64,000 nucleotides of DNA, from positions 23,114,144 to 23,178,143 of the forward strand of contig CP099849.1 of NCBI GenBank assembly GCA_030062745.1, written 5' to 3'. Made by a program: the position numbers and the translations under genes. Positions 45,641 to 58,530 of the stretch are shown piece by piece. The stretch is from Capitulum mitella (taxonomy: Eukaryota; Arthropoda; Thecostraca; Pollicipedomorpha; Pollicipedidae). Each line of letters opens with the position of its first letter. Within the stretch, counting starts at the first letter, position 1. The notes beneath the pieces were generated by a model, which saw only the letters and a program-made list of their open reading frames with translations, made no database searches and was not told the DNA's origin.

Positions 45641-46994
45641 CTGTATACCTTACTCTCACCATATTCACGCCAAGACAGGACACTAGCCGATTCCGTGACG
45701 GCTATGTACCCGCCGCTCACCAGCCTCAAATCGTGACGGAGAACTGGCCCATCGTGTGACTGTTACGGATGCCACTTGTTTATGGCTGCGAGAGTCCAAC
45801 CGACGCAAGAGCCTGTCTTCCCTTCTCTTGTACAATGAAATCGCAGGTCTTCAGATAAGAAACGGATTTCGAAACGGTGGCATCCTGAGTACAGCGACAA
45901 AATGTTGTCCTCGATATGTCTGCACATATCGTTCGAGTTCACTTACGCCAATGTCCATAGAATTCCGTGCAAAATCAAACGACGTCTGAAAAGTCGCGTT
46001 CAACCAAACAGTGGAGTCCATATTTACCTCTGTAATCACTGCTTGTGGCCGGAGACTAATCTGGCCGTTTAAGTGCTGCCAGTTTGTTAAATTTTTGTTG
46101 CGAATGAGACGACCGAGGGCGAACAATGGCAAAGAAAAAACCGTTGCTGCTGCCAGCAAAACGGTTGGACTCATCTAGCGTAAGACTAGCGGTGCCCCTC
46201 CCTTCTGCAATCTAAGAGAGCAATCTCGCCTTGAAACGTCGATGTTACTGCAGCAGAACACGCTCCGTCGAAACGATATCGCCATCGAGCTAAAGCGGTG
46301 CTACCATCTAGCGCCTGCGAACCCAACTACAGGACAACGCGTACTTGCAAGTTGTCTTTTTATCTCTCTGATGGGGAATCGGCGCCATCCGCCATCTCAG
46401 CATCGTGATGCGCATCTCCGTAGATCCCCCCCCCCCGGCACAAACCACGTGCCACTTAGTCATCTCTCCTTAATCATGGCTCTGAAATGATCAGCACTGA
46501 TCGGAAGAGCCAAATGCAAACGAGGAGTTGGTACCGCCTATTGAGAATCCTCAACTAAAGAGAGAGATTGGATTTTAGTTTAAACTTAACCTTTAAAAAA
46601 ACTTGAGATATTGAGTCTGTGGCATTATCATCATTACCATTAAGCACCCCTTTAATTTGGTCCCAGACATTTTTCTAGAAACTACGTTCGGTCGGTGATG
46701 TGAAACGTCGCGTCGAAGGCGTCACAAAGAGCTCTATTCCAGCGTCCGTTTCATAACCAATTTGATCGCTTCGTTGCCAGCGAATTCACTCGCGTGAGAA
46801 CCCTTCGAACGGCTCCCGCGCAGAAAGTGTGAACGGGTGAGACTGAAAGCAGTCGTCTAACGTGTTGTCGCGTTTGAATGCACCTCATGCAGCCGGAAGG
46901 GGTGAGCATCATTGCATCTATCCGGAGCCGCGATCATCCAGGGTTGTCACTGGCCATCCGTAAACGTTCCTGGCTATGGCGTCTCCTCCGAGCG

Positions 46995-47155
46995 TAAATC
47001 ATAGGAGACTCCAGTCGAAACTGAATCCCCTCAGTTTTGACCGGAAAACTGAAAACAGGGGAGAAAACAGAGGAAACCACGGAAACCACGGATGGATCCG
47101 GTCGAAACTGAGGTTCCCTCAGCTTCGACCAGGGTCTCCCCTGCTGTCACCGATG
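46995..47155. repeat. Pair of related hairpins built on GTCGAAACTGA
   Basis: GTCGAAACTGA...TCAGTTTTGAC (about 47014-47041) and GTCGAAACTGAGG...CCTCAGCTTCGAC (about 47101-47130) each fold into a stem, and the two resemble each other. They flank a GAAACCACG direct repeat. They look like nested termini of a small mobile element. Confidence 0.55.
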
Positions 47156-47232
47156 GCATGAGGGCTGATTCGGAATCCTTTTCGTTTTCGAAAAAGAATC
47201 CGAATCGTTTTCGCCATCTTCTTTATTTGCTC

Positions 47233-47331
47233 GATAGTCCAGAATGACTAATATACTTGATAGTCCAGAGGGACTACTATATTAGATAGCGCAGAGTGGC
47301 CTCTATACTAGATAGTTAAGAGAGACTCTGG
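47233..47331 (+). repeat. Tandem repeat, period 26 bp, 3.8 copies
   Basis: Units start with GATAG at 47233, 47259, 47285 and 47311, an exact 26-base spacing. Each has the form GATAGTCCAGAGNGACT plus a TATACTA-like end. Confidence 0.92.
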
Positions 47332-49570
47332 ATGCCTTACATCTCGCTTCAGGCAACATTGTTAGGCGTTGCCTAATAGGCAGAACAGATTTACGTGAGA
47401 TGGGCACCACTCCAAAACGTGAGAACTGAATCAGCCGCTCACCGATTTGTAATATCGGCTTCCTTGAGTTATTCAGGAAAGTTTCTGGAGTAACTCGTGG
47501 GAGCAGAAATTACGTGGAAGGATACGCTCAGCGGACATCTTAACCCTCTTACATACATTTTGTTAGGGGACAACAAATATCCCCATTGTTTTCTGTTCCG
47601 CATAGCTTGATAACTAAACGGCACAGATATGTCAAATTTACAGTACCCCTCGCTACATAAAACATGTTCATTATCCACTTTTGGCGAGGCCACTCAAGAT
47701 CATGTCAATATAACGCCATAAAGACAATCGTGTTTTACGACTCTGCCGTGTTGTTTGGGGGGGGGGGCTGACAGTGCGCAGTATGTGTTATATTTCATTA
47801 GAGTCAAAGAGGACCAACCACAACTTAACGCAAGGTCGCCACGTGTCTAAATGATTATTGAATGATTGAAATTATCTAAATGAGATTGTTTCAAATGTAG
47901 CGTGATTTTATATCGTAGAACGAGTTAAAACAGTAATCTGATGACTGTGTGGTGCAAAAAGGAATATTATAGGTATTTAATGAAGTTTTTTGGCAGTGTT
48001 TGGCCATATTTGCTTCATATTATTTTATTTTATTTGATAGCGTTTACGAGCCGTTTTGCGGCGCCATGCTAGACGTCTTTAAAACAAGCAGAAATTTAGG
48101 TTTAGGTACTGCATGACCTCGGTCGACCTGCGCCGCTGTTTTCCTCACATAGATAGGAGAAACTGACCAATGAGCGCCACCCTGTCTAACTGCGCTACCT
48201 ACGCGCCCCCCGTCCCCCATTACCTGATTGACTGATTGAGGCAGCTGATGACTAAATAAAAGATATTTGCTGAGACAGAAGGCACTGATGCAGATTTGGT
48301 CCTTTCCTCTTCCTTTCCGGCAGCGGTAAAGACGTGTGGTGGGTCCGTGAAGTTCCAGTGCAAGCTTGAAATAATTTTCGGGCTCGCGTTACCATGTATA
48401 ACTGTGTATTGTGCTATCGAAGTCGTGAAACAAAACTGATCCTGTGCAGTGCCTTCTTTGTGGAATTACGTTCTTATTTCATCAGAATAGAGGTGATACG
48501 TGCGCGTGTTTTTTATCCGAGGGAAGTTTTGCCATGATAGAGTCATCTCCCTTTTTGCGCCGCCATAAACCGGGCCCTATTGCGCCAATAGCCCAGTAGG
48601 GGCATGACTAGGTAACGGCGCGCTGATGGTTGCTCCAGTGTTTCGTATCTGGGACCTATTTAGAGAAAAAAACGGGAAGGGAATTCCGACTGCAGAGGGG
48701 CGCCTTAGGAATGAGGCAGAAGGGTCGCCAGAGCCTCCTTGGGAGGGCGTCAGTTCTCAGCCCCCTCCACCATGCATGGAACCCGTTCAGCCCCACGCCG
48801 TACATGCGGGCAGCGGAAACTAATGCAAAACATTATTTTTCTCCTTCAGTTTGTTATCAGCTCCATCCAGTCTCGCAAGCAGCCCACAGGCCGAGAATCC
48901 TGGCGACATCCTTGGAACTAGGAGCTCCTGTCCATCTTGAGGGTAAGTGTTTTTTGTTATTTTTGCCAGTTTATTTAAAGCGGGTGGCTCGCCGCTGGCC
49001 ACACTCACTGTGCCCTTCGGAGCCAGGTGACCTCGCCAGGCCCTTCCCCATTGGAGGATTAAGCTGCCACTGCAGGAATTTTACTCCCTAAACTGACATG
49101 TTAAAATAGACTCTGGTGGGGGAATAGCGCACCCTTCTAAAACCTTGAAACTCTTATGATTTTGGTTACCGTACTTTGACGTTTAGGAACCCAGTATCCT
49201 GTCTAAGTTGAGTATCTCTTCACTCCTGTTGGGAAGTGCTGAGCGAAAGAATAATAACATGGAACTGTTCATAACATTATAGTACCATAACCAGTTGGTG
49301 CTTTATCTGGTATATTATCCCCTTTTGCCGACGCATGAGTACCTGGGATTCCGTATCATTTCTATCTCGGTGGACTTAGGCACATCATGTGGTGTAAATA
49401 TGGCAGGGCTACCCCAATTGAACCTTTCGCCTTGTCTTACTAGAAACTAACTAAAAAATAATAGGTTAAGACTAAAGTATTAAAACCCCAGATACTCTGG
49501 TGGTCAAAAGACCAGGGAAGATATATTACAATGAAATAAGAGACGTTTTGCCATATCATAGTCACAGCCG
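47332..49570. other. No gene recognised
   Basis: AT-rich, with an 11-G run at 47757-47767. A segment at 48630-48940 has open frames and a following GTAAGT (48942), but no product that I recognise. Confidence 0.4.
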
Positions 49571-49571
49571 T

Positions 49572-49700
49572 GGGTGGAGATTTCCAAAAATTATTGGAGA
49601 AGGGGGTCCACATGGGATTCCAGACCGTTTCTTTTCAGTCATTGCAATACGCCTTATGTTAAAATCGCTGAATATTGGTGGGGGTCCAGGCCCCGAATGC
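49572..49700 (+). repeat. Dispersed repeat, copy 2
   Basis: Homologous to 40702-40830, with differences throughout. It is followed within 300 bases by a 13-C run (49976-49988) and the AGGTCA-rich segment. Confidence 0.65.
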
Positions 49701-50092
49701 ACATGGGATCGCCAGCCATAGTCATAGTGCCCCTTTTTTTAAAAGGTGATACAAATTTGGTAAGTTCCCACATGCATTAACATTTTATGCATACTTTTCC
49801 AGGTATTTTGGCTTAAAGGCGCCTATAATTATTTATTCTTCAAAAATTCAGTCAAAAATTTGTCTCCAACCTGACCTGTGACTTAAGAGATTATGTTGAG
49901 GGCCAGCATCTGCCAGACTGTACTCACAGTGGTTGTGAAATACTAACCCGCCCCGACTGTGGGTGCGGTTGACCGCCCCCCCCCCCCCGAAGTTTTTCTG
50001 GGATTGCTAGATAACAAATAAACACAGCGCCACGAAAATTTGTGTACCTTTTGCTTGATCAATTTTACATCTTGTGTCGAAGTTTTGAGCCC

Positions 50093-50425
50093 AGGTCAGG
50101 TCAGGTGTCTGACCTAGATCAGGTCAAACGGACGTATGTCCAAAAACGTTTAGCGCGCTGTAACTTTTTTACAAAACAAGATACCACAATAATACTTTCA
50201 GGGATTGGCGATCTTGATAGATGCAACAAATCTGCTGTCTCAGATTTTTTGAAATTTTACGGGTCATTGACCTAAGGTTAAGCCCATTTTTGAGACATGT
50301 CGTCGTTTTTTCGGAAATTCACGGAATTTTTCATCCCATTTTTGGTGTGGAGTGAAGCAGCCATCCAGTTACCGTCAACGGGCAAAGTATCAATGATTTC
50401 CAGGCATTGACCTGAGGTCAGGTCA
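50093..50425. promoter_or_regulatory. AGGTCA half-site cluster with IR1, ER1 and ER5 arrangements
   Basis: AGGTCA at 50093, 50098, 50121, 50415 and 50420; TGACCT at 50110, 50268 and 50408. GGGTCA-T-TGACCT (50261-50273) is a one-mismatch IR1 site. TGACCT-G-AGGTCA (50408-50420) is an everted repeat with a 1-base spacer. The segment resembles those at 2.4 and 37.8 kb, so the motif probably belongs to a repeat family. Confidence 0.4.
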
Positions 50426-50429
50426 CGAA

Positions 50430-52430
50430 TAACTGTTGTGAGCCGAAATGTGCCGCCATCAAAATCAGCGATGAATTACTCAGAATGGGTGGAAAATGGC
50501 AGAACTAGCTTTCACAGACGCAAGCAATACCAAGAAACTCAAAAAGTTTGAGAAATGCATATTTTGGAGGTACACAGGCTCTCCAATTCTGCAGCCAGCT
50601 CCGCCAATTGTGTAGATTGGTAACTAATAATTTTTTCCAAAATTTAAGCATGAGAAACCATGACTGGAACCACTAAGATCAATAAAATTTGCATGGATAG
50701 ACTAACATCGCAAAAATAAAGGAACGCCAAAATTAGTACTCATTAATTTCTTACTGCTTACGGCTGCGGCCACCGCCGACAACCGACATGAAAATTGCCG
50801 TGTCTTTAACTCAACGTTTCGGCGTATATATTGAACAAATCTGAGAAATTAGACGTGTATCGGCATTTGCGGACCTTCACTTGTGCGTTGGTACCTCTAC
50901 CTATGCGTTATTGGTCACAGTCCTTGAGATTCAGGCCGTTTCTCGGTCTCATGCAGTCGGCTATGAGGAAAGCATAGATAGGGCGTAAATCGCTTGCATA
51001 TTACTTGAAACCAAAAATGAGACCAGTTTCGAGCTCTACTCGTCACAAGCTTTCCAACAGTGCGCTTATTTTTATCGTGCGACTAATTGTTCGTGAGTTA
51101 GAGGGGGGCCACCAACCCCCCAATCGAGCGTGATCGTCACCGACCGACGGTCGTGCGCGGGTGAAGCGGGATGTCTGGCACCTCCCTCCCCCTCCTTTCC
51201 CCTCCCGGGAGATGGGAGGTGGCGAAATACCCCAACACCTGCCGGAAGAAGTGTACCATTGGATTCCCTGGACAACAACGGACCAGTTTGGCAGAGTAGG
51301 GTAGATTTACAATCCTAACGGTCGCATACTTTCCCTTCGCACGCACTCAGTGCGTAGCCCAATAGTGCCGACTGTCGGCGCTTGTAAAAGCCAAAGCGCC
51401 GACTACTTGTAATTGTCCAGAAAGGCCTTTTCTAAGGCCAAAGCCATGCACACGTCGTTTGAACAATTATTTGCCCTCTCCAAGGGACCATTTGCACACT
51501 TTCCCTCGAATAAAGAGAGGCTAGCAGTGAAACTGAAAACATTCCATTTCTATCCCAGCCGGTTTCCGAAGTGAGGCAATTGAGTAATCCTCCGAAATCG
51601 GCTGGAAGTCGCATCTAGACTGTCACTGTCGGAGGATCATGGTCTTCAGAACGAGGGCGTATGAATGACAGTCATTGGGACAAATGAATCGTCTTCTACA
51701 GAAAGTAAGACAGAGCAAGTAAAGCAAATAGTGTGACTGAGAACTGAGGTAATAGACGAAACTGCGGCGCCGGCAAATTTTTTTTCCAATGCGTATCAAA
51801 GTTTCACGCTTCATTTGCTGACGTAAACAAGTTTCAAGAAGATAATCAAGGTGGTAGGTAACCGATGTGGTGGGATAATGGAATGCCACTTTCTTATTGC
51901 CCCTTTGTGAACGTCTAAATGCCACGCTTGAGGTCAAAACCCAGATCATCCATTCTCGTGTCGCACACCTAACCAGTCTTTACAGAGCTCGGATCACCCT
52001 TATCAGTCACCATCGCAAGGGAAGCGATACCGGAAACACAGTCACCCGCCCCGCGCAGAAGAAACTTCCCCCTTGTCCGCGTCCCCCCCCCCCCCCCCGA
52101 GCAGGAAGCCACCCCTCCGACAGCGACACGGCCGACATGCACCCCTTTCCCCCCAGTGGCCGGCGCTGCTCATCCAGGACGTCACCGGACCGCTGAGCTG
52201 ACTGGGTCGGGATGAGGGCGGGTGGCCGGACGCGATCGCGGCCGGCCGCCGCCACGCGCCGCGTTTTCCGGCCTGGCGTGACGGACCTACTTACGGAGTA
52301 GCCGGCCGCCGAGCTGGCATGGATACCGACGCAAGCATGGCGCAATTACAGCCGACGCCGGCGGCCGCCGGAACGCGGTCGGCGTCGTCCCAGGCTGGCC
52401 CGGAGACCGGCCGGAGTCCGAGTAGGGGAG
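50430..52430. other. No gene recognised
   Basis: Mostly AT-rich with a 16-C run at 52083-52098, then GC-rich DNA to 52,400. Frames on both strands are short and unrecognised. Confidence 0.4.
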
Positions 52431-52720
52431 TCAGCGTTGAGGATCGGAGGCAGAGGAGTCGAGCCAAGGAGCGTGAATCAGAAGAGTCCTAGTCAGGATA
52501 GTTCAAGGCATGAGAGTCCGACTCAGAAGAGTCCGTTTCGGGGTAGGCTACTCATGGCTGGCCCGGGAAACATGCCGGCCACAGGAGAAGAAGATGAGTC
52601 AGACTCCTCTGACTCACAGATCGGAGGCAGAGGAGTCGAGTCGAGGAAGACGAGTCAGGGGAGTCCGAGTCTTGGGATTCCGAATCAAGGCAACACGAGA
52701 CAGGGGAGTCCGAGTTAGGG
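52430..52720 (+). repeat. Degenerate short tandem repeats (GAGTCCGA type, about 15 bp)
   Basis: GAGTCCGACTCAGAA-like units and a larger duplicated block GATCGGAGGCAGAGGAGTCGAG (about 52440 and 52620) recur. The Ser/Arg/Glu-rich frames across it are repeat artefacts. Confidence 0.65.
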
Positions 52721-53129
52721 AAGCCAGATTCGGGAGAAACCGCCTCACTCGGAGACCGGGCCGCGCATAGAAAAAGGCGTTCGATTCAGGTCGTATTGAC
52801 CAGAGCCCATCCACATCCATCCGCATCCACATCCAGTCAGCCAGAAGCAACGGGTTATCGAGGTATTTTTGACGCGGTCGGAGGAAGACCACAGCCCGTG
52901 GTACAGCCAGTGTTTTCACAATACGTCAGCTAGCGGTTTAAAGTGATTTAAAGGCCTGTGCCGTTGTGCCGGCCGCAGAAGCGGTCTGTCCTCCTCATGG
53001 GTGCACGAACATTGAAAACGGTGCTCGGGGAGGAAGATTTTAATGGTGACTTTCTAAGTAAAGTCATAGGACTTATGTCAAAAACTGAAGATTACGGCGA
53101 GTCGAGTAACCTGTGCCTGTGTCTGCGTC

Positions 53130-53800
53130 CTGCTGCACGGACCACTGCGCCGTACAGACCGCCATAGCGGACTGCCTCGCTGTACGGACCGGGAATAGAT
53201 AGCAGCGATCTACCCGCTGTACAGACTACAGTAGTAGTCTGTCCCACTGCATGGACCACAGAAGCGGTTCATCCCGCTGTACAGACCGCAGTAGCGGTCC
53301 ATCCCGCTGTACAGACACCAACAGCCGTTTGTCCCGCCGTACAGACCACAGTAACGGTCTGGCCGACAGTAAAGCTCACGGTACCAAAGTAGCGGTCTAC
53401 CCCGCCGTATAGACCTCAGTATTAGCCTGCCGTGCTATGCAGACCATAACAGCGGTCTTTCCCGCTGTACAGATCACAGTAGCAGTCCGCTCCACAGTGA
53501 AGATCACGGTACCACAATAGTGGTCTAGTCCGCTATACAGACCACATAATGAGCCTAACCTGCTATGCAGGCTGCAGTAACGGTGTTCCCCACAGTAAAG
53601 CTCACGGTATCACAGTAGCGGTTGACCCCGCTGTACAGACCATCGTATGAGGCTGTACTGCCATACAGATCACAAAAGCTGTCTGCTGCACTTACAGACC
53701 ACAGCATCAGCCTGACTTGTTGTACAGACTACAGTAGCGGTCTGCCGTGCTGTACACACCACAGCAGCGGTCTGCCCTACTGTACAGACCACAGAAACAG
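53130..53800 (+). repeat. Minisatellite, period 30 bp
   Basis: About 20 units of TGTACAGACCACAGTAGCGG plus TCTGTCCCGC and variants. Five consecutive units from about 53220 are exactly 30 bases each. Some units are replaced by a CACAGTAAAGCTCACGGTA variant at about 53370, 53500 and 53595, suggesting a higher-order arrangement. Confidence 0.88.
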
Positions 53801-55280
53801 CATTCTGCCGGTGAACTCCATTCTGCCGACTGGATTTCAACAGACTCGATAATAAACAAGTGGTGGTCAATATGGTCCTGGCAGAAAGTAAAGAATGTAG
53901 CACAGTCAGACTCATTTAGATCAATCTGTTCTCACAAGATCAAAGGTGAATTTACCGTCGACCCTTTCGCCCAACAGGTCAGACTTTCAGAAGACCGCTG
54001 GGCTCAATTTAAGTTCCCACGAGTCCATCATCCATCCTGTGGAACACACGTTGTGATACAACTCAGGATGATTTGGAAAGTCCGGCTTTGACTCAGGGAA
54101 CGGACCCGGAACTGCAGATTCCAATGCCTCGGGTCGGTTTTGGCGGAATCTGTGCTGTGCTGAATCTCGCATTCCATAGGTTACAGTCCTTCCGTGTCGC
54201 CGAAAAAAGAGGCGGAAACCGCCGTGCGAGTTTTAGCCCTAGGCGCAGGCAATCAGACAGCTGTTCCTCCAGCATTCGCTCATGGGTCGACGTAGCGGAT
54301 ATCCGGAAATAGCTGGATAATTCCATTAGTTTCAGTGTGTCCCGTTAACCTCTTCCGCTAGCAGCATGGTAATCATTCCAATTTATGCACCCCATGCCGC
54401 CTTCTTATAGTGCCCTGCAGTTTACGTGGAGTAATGATGGACCTATTATCGTGATTAGTCTACGTATTGTACGTCCGACCACCCTGACTTTACATCGCCT
54501 TCATCAAGCCCTTGGGATCATTACCATGGCTCACTTTCACTTTATCTGCAATGCCCAAGGTGCCAACAGTCTGTTTCCTGAAGCGTCATAAACCGTGAAA
54601 ATATCGCAGTGCAGTTCTTGGGTTAGTTTGGCTGGCGAACGTGCAAAAAAGAAAAGAAAATGAGTCAGAGATGTATCATACTGGATCGCTATGTGCGGCT
54701 GTATTTTTTTTTAACAAGGACGATCACTACCATCCGAGCAGATTACGACCCAGGTTCACCTTTCTACCCAGACCAACCGTTCAGTTCTTCACACAGACAC
54801 AATGGCGTTTCCGGTAGATGAGAATGACAGCGATGGGAGCCTCACTTGATAGTACCAAATCAGGTACACTTTAACATGATGACAAAGAGTCAAGCAAGTG
54901 TCCTACAAATATATTTCTGAACACTTAGCTCAAGCAGCAAGAATGGCGAGATATTTCCGAATGGCTGTACATGCACAGGCATCGCCGGCAGCCAGCACTG
55001 CGTTGGGTAGCCCTCACCATTACCCAGTAACCGATTGACTGCTGGGTAATGGTAGCGGGGTGCGCAGCACTGCACCACCAGCTCTGTAGAAACTCTTCTC
55101 ATAACTTACCGCAAACGGGCTTTGGCCCACAGTCGTTGTCCCCACATTGTTTTCCTCCGTGCTTCCTCCGTTGTTGATTGAATCATTGAACGCTTAGCTA
55201 CGCTACGCCTTGTAAAAACACCATCCCACGGGCCTCATGGGCTTTTTACCCGTGACTCGGTCTCGGCCACGAGCTGAGGA
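53801..55280. other. No gene recognised
   Basis: Mixed composition with short unrecognised frames and no clear repeats or element ends. Confidence 0.4.
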
Positions 55281-55584
55281 ACAAGTAGGTCGTGCGACGG
55301 CAAATGAATTATAAAATTTCCGTCATTTGGTGTCAGCCGCCGGAGAGAGGGCCGGAGCTGGCTGGCGGCGCACGCACCAGGTCCAATCCGAGGAATTCTC
55401 CGGCGCCGGCCGTTTTTGCGTTGTCGCGTCTTCCGGCGCCCCTTCACGAAGCGCGCGGCATGTGTAGCGGGGAGAAAGCCGGAGCCGGCCGATCTGGCAC
55501 AGCCAGCTGCCGGTGGCGGCCGCGTCCCGGCCGGCGGCGGCCGTCAGACCCGGAACTGGGGAGGTCCCGGGGCGGCCGGCCGCA

Positions 55585-55790
55585 CCGGCCGACAGACCGC
55601 ACAGACCGCACAGACACGCGGACCGCACAGACATGCAGACACGCAGACACGGAACAGACAAGGTCAGACCCGGAAGCAGGGAGGTACTGGACGGTCGGCC
55701 GCACACACACACGGTCCGTGCGGCAGATAGACCGCAGATTTACAGACCACACAGACCAAGCGATACAGACAGTCATATTGTCACACAGAC
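55585..55790 (+). repeat. CAGACACG/CAGACCG short tandem repeats
   Basis: Eight- to ten-base ACAGACCGC and CAGACACG units run from 55595 to 55660, continuing more loosely to 55785. Confidence 0.7.
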
Positions 55791-56530
55791 TGATGACTCT
55801 GCAAAGTATGACTTAGAGATAGGCAAGATTGTTGTGGACGCTGGATAGAGAAAGGTATTATTGCAAATGCATTGAAATTCCTGTACACGGCACGGAAATA
55901 GCAAGCTTTTAGTGGATTTCGAAGAGCTTTTACATTGGTTGTGTTTCCATCGTTACTTAGTATTTTCCCACCATGTACCAAGCAATAACAGGGGGACGAA
56001 GAATTGCCCCATCATCTTTTGCCAAATTCAGCATTATGCTTGAGCATTGCATGGAAAATGTCTTCAAATGTCTATGCCCCCACCAGCAGCTCTCGATTGT
56101 TCCGTTGACTTTATTTCGGTCATCTAGACCATAAACTGTTAAAAAAAACCTGAGCTGTGTTGTCCGTTCTAAAGAAAACAATGCGAAAAAGACAAGACAA
56201 AGACGAAAAAGACAAGCGTTATAAGGCAAGGGTCATAAATACATCAAAGGCGAATATTCAAGATCAGGTCAGATCAGCGTCTGACTCACGAGAATACCTG
56301 TAATTCGGCGCATGCCTGAAACATAGTCCGTGCCAGAATGGTCCAATCCTCGTGTCGTCCGCGCCACGCCCCCCCCCCTCCCCCCCCAGCCGGGCGCGGC
56401 CACCGCGGCGGCGTACGCTGCTCTAAGTGGTGGTGAAGGTTGGCAGGGTCTGAGAACCATTTTCTCCTTAATTGACGTTCGTCAGGTATCGGTGCAGGCC
56501 ATTCGGCCTCGGAGCCGGTTTCTCTCGTAG

Positions 56531-56566
56531 ACCACGTGACGTGAATCGACCTATGAGTCACGTGGT
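56531..56566. promoter_or_regulatory. Inverted pair of CACGTG E-boxes
   Basis: ACCACGTGAC (56531-56540) and its exact complement GTCACGTGGT (56557-56566) are separated by 16 bases. Each arm holds a USF/MITF/Myc-class E-box. A GC-rich island follows from 56,700, so this could be part of a promoter, but no gene is identified. Confidence 0.35.
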
Positions 56567-56699
56567 GTTTGGCCGGCCGGCGGCAGCGCGCAGTCTGGGC
56601 GGCCCCACCTGACACCAGAAGTTGACAGAGGCGCCTGTAGTGAAAATCAGTCAGTTGTAAGGCCGTTCGCTCCTTTTATTCGGATGTAGCGTTGAGGCC

Positions 56700-57260
56700 G
56701 CCCATTCATGGGAGCGGCGGCGGCGGCGGCGTAGGCACGTGACGAACATGAATGCCACGGTCGTGACGGAAGTGACGGCGACCGACAGGTCGGTGACGCA
56801 ACGTCGCGTCAGCGCAGACGAGGCGACTGTTTCCGGCGGGTTGGTTCAAGTCCCGGGGGCTTGGACGACGCGACGTTTGCCTCTGCTTGACGAACCTTGT
56901 AAGGCCCGTTTCTCGTGGCGTGGTAGAGCCGCGCAGCTCCGTCAGCGCCGCGCGGCCCGGGCCCGGCGCCAGCTCCGGCAGCGCCAGCTCCAGCAGCTCA
57001 GCTCCGTCGGCGGGTCTGGGCGTCCTCGCGTCTCGTGCCCGTCCAGACCGTCCCGTCCAGGCCGGACCGGCCCGGGCCGTCCCCGCTCGCCGCCAGCAGC
57101 GCATTCTTAATAGGGGATGAAAGTGAAAAGAGCGGCGCCGTTGCCGGTCGGCGGCGAGACCGGGCAATTTTCACCTCCGTCGGCGGCGGCGGCGGCGGCG
57201 GCGTTCGGCCGCTCCCCGGCCCGCGGCGCGGCCATAAAGGCGTCGGTTGCGATACGCCGG
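56700..57260. other. GC-rich island with (CGG)n tracts
   Basis: CpG-dense. (GGC)n at about 56715-56730 and (CGG)n at 57180-57202, with CACGTG at 56735-56740. Both strands have long open frames of low complexity. Confidence 0.5.
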
Positions 57261-57567
57261 AAGTGTTTTGCTTTCGTTCCATTGTGGCCCGTGTTGTCGC
57301 TCTGTCGAGAAGGCGGGGTCCGCAAGTCCGCGCTTTATTCGACCCGAAGCTCTCTCTGTTCCGGTGTTGAAGGAGGCTTGGAGCACCTCTAGCTGATAGC
57401 CGAGATATCATGGTTGCACAATTCATCCGCACAAAAGCCGTTAAAGCCATCGTTTTGTTATCCTCAGTCCGTATGCTGACAAGAGGAGCGCACTGCATGC
57501 TTGATCCTTAATGTATGCACATAAATTATGGGTCCGTATACATGTTAAGTTCTGTAAATAGCGATAC

Positions 57568-57630
57568 AGCTTTCTAAGCGTCGCGGCTTTGGTAAAAAGC
57601 TTGAAGTCGCAGGTTCAGTTCCTTGGTATT
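57568..57630 (+). repeat. tRNA/SINE-like head
   Basis: The order TTCTAAGCGTCGCGGCTTTG ... AAGTCGCAGGTTCAGTTCC resembles Pol III A- and B-box spacing of a tRNA-derived SINE. The B-box differs slightly from consensus and no cloverleaf is clear. Confidence 0.25.
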
Positions 57631-58159
57631 GACCTAGCGATGCGTGAAGCAGTTCTCAGTTTAACATTCAAATGCCCACCAGATCTCTGGAGTAACGTCT
57701 TCCAGTTGTAACGCAGCATGATAACATCATCTTATCGTGAGCATGCAGCCCATAAATCCCGCGTACAAAACCTGTTCACCGCATCACTCGGCACTCGAAA
57801 TAGGCGATGCTACATTTGTTCTCCACTCCACTCCACTGTCCCACGCTGTTACGGGATCTTGGCAGCTAGTCCAGGCGTCAAGCAGAGTCTGTCTCGAGGG
57901 CGAGCTAAAAACAAACAATTCCGTCCACTCCATCTATGTGCATCTGAATGCCATTTGTGCACGCTGTCGCCGTAGTACGTGAAACTTGCATACCGCTGGA
58001 TGGAGGTGGCCGCCCGCCGCGCCGACCGCCGCCAGAAGGGCCATTGTCCACGAGCCTGGTCCGTTCCGCCGGCCCGGTCGGCCTCTGTGCCCGTACGTCA
58101 CCGGCGACGGACCGGCACTCACCGGCGGCAGGCGCCGCGGCACAAGTGGGCCAGCACAG

Positions 58160-58530
58160 CGAGCCCCGCCGGCCAGCGCCGCCGCCCGTCACGCCACCGG
58201 TATCCCATGAGCTCACTGCAGCTCACTGGTGTCCACAGGGGCTCGCCAGAGCTCACTGGGGATCACCGGCTCTCACTGGAGCTCGCTGGAATTCACCGAC
58301 GCTTGCTGGAGATCGCTGGAAGTCATTGGAAGTCACCGGCGTTTTCTTGAGCTCACTGAGCACACCGTAACTCATCGAAGCTCACCGCAGCTCACTCGAG
58401 CTGACCGGAACTCACTTCCCGCCGGCCAGCGCCGCCGCCCATCAGGCCGTGTTAATCCCTGCGGAGCTCACCGGAGCTTATCGGAGCCCACTGTGGCTCA
58501 CTGGAGCTCAACAGAGCTCAGAGGAGCTCC
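58160..58530 (+). repeat. Degenerate GAGCTCACTG repeats (about 10 bp) with a duplicated GC block
   Basis: GAGCTCACTG/GAGCTCACCG units recur dozens of times, and a CGCCGGCCAGCGCCGCCGCC block appears at about 58168 and 58420. Frames through it are artefacts. Confidence 0.75.
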
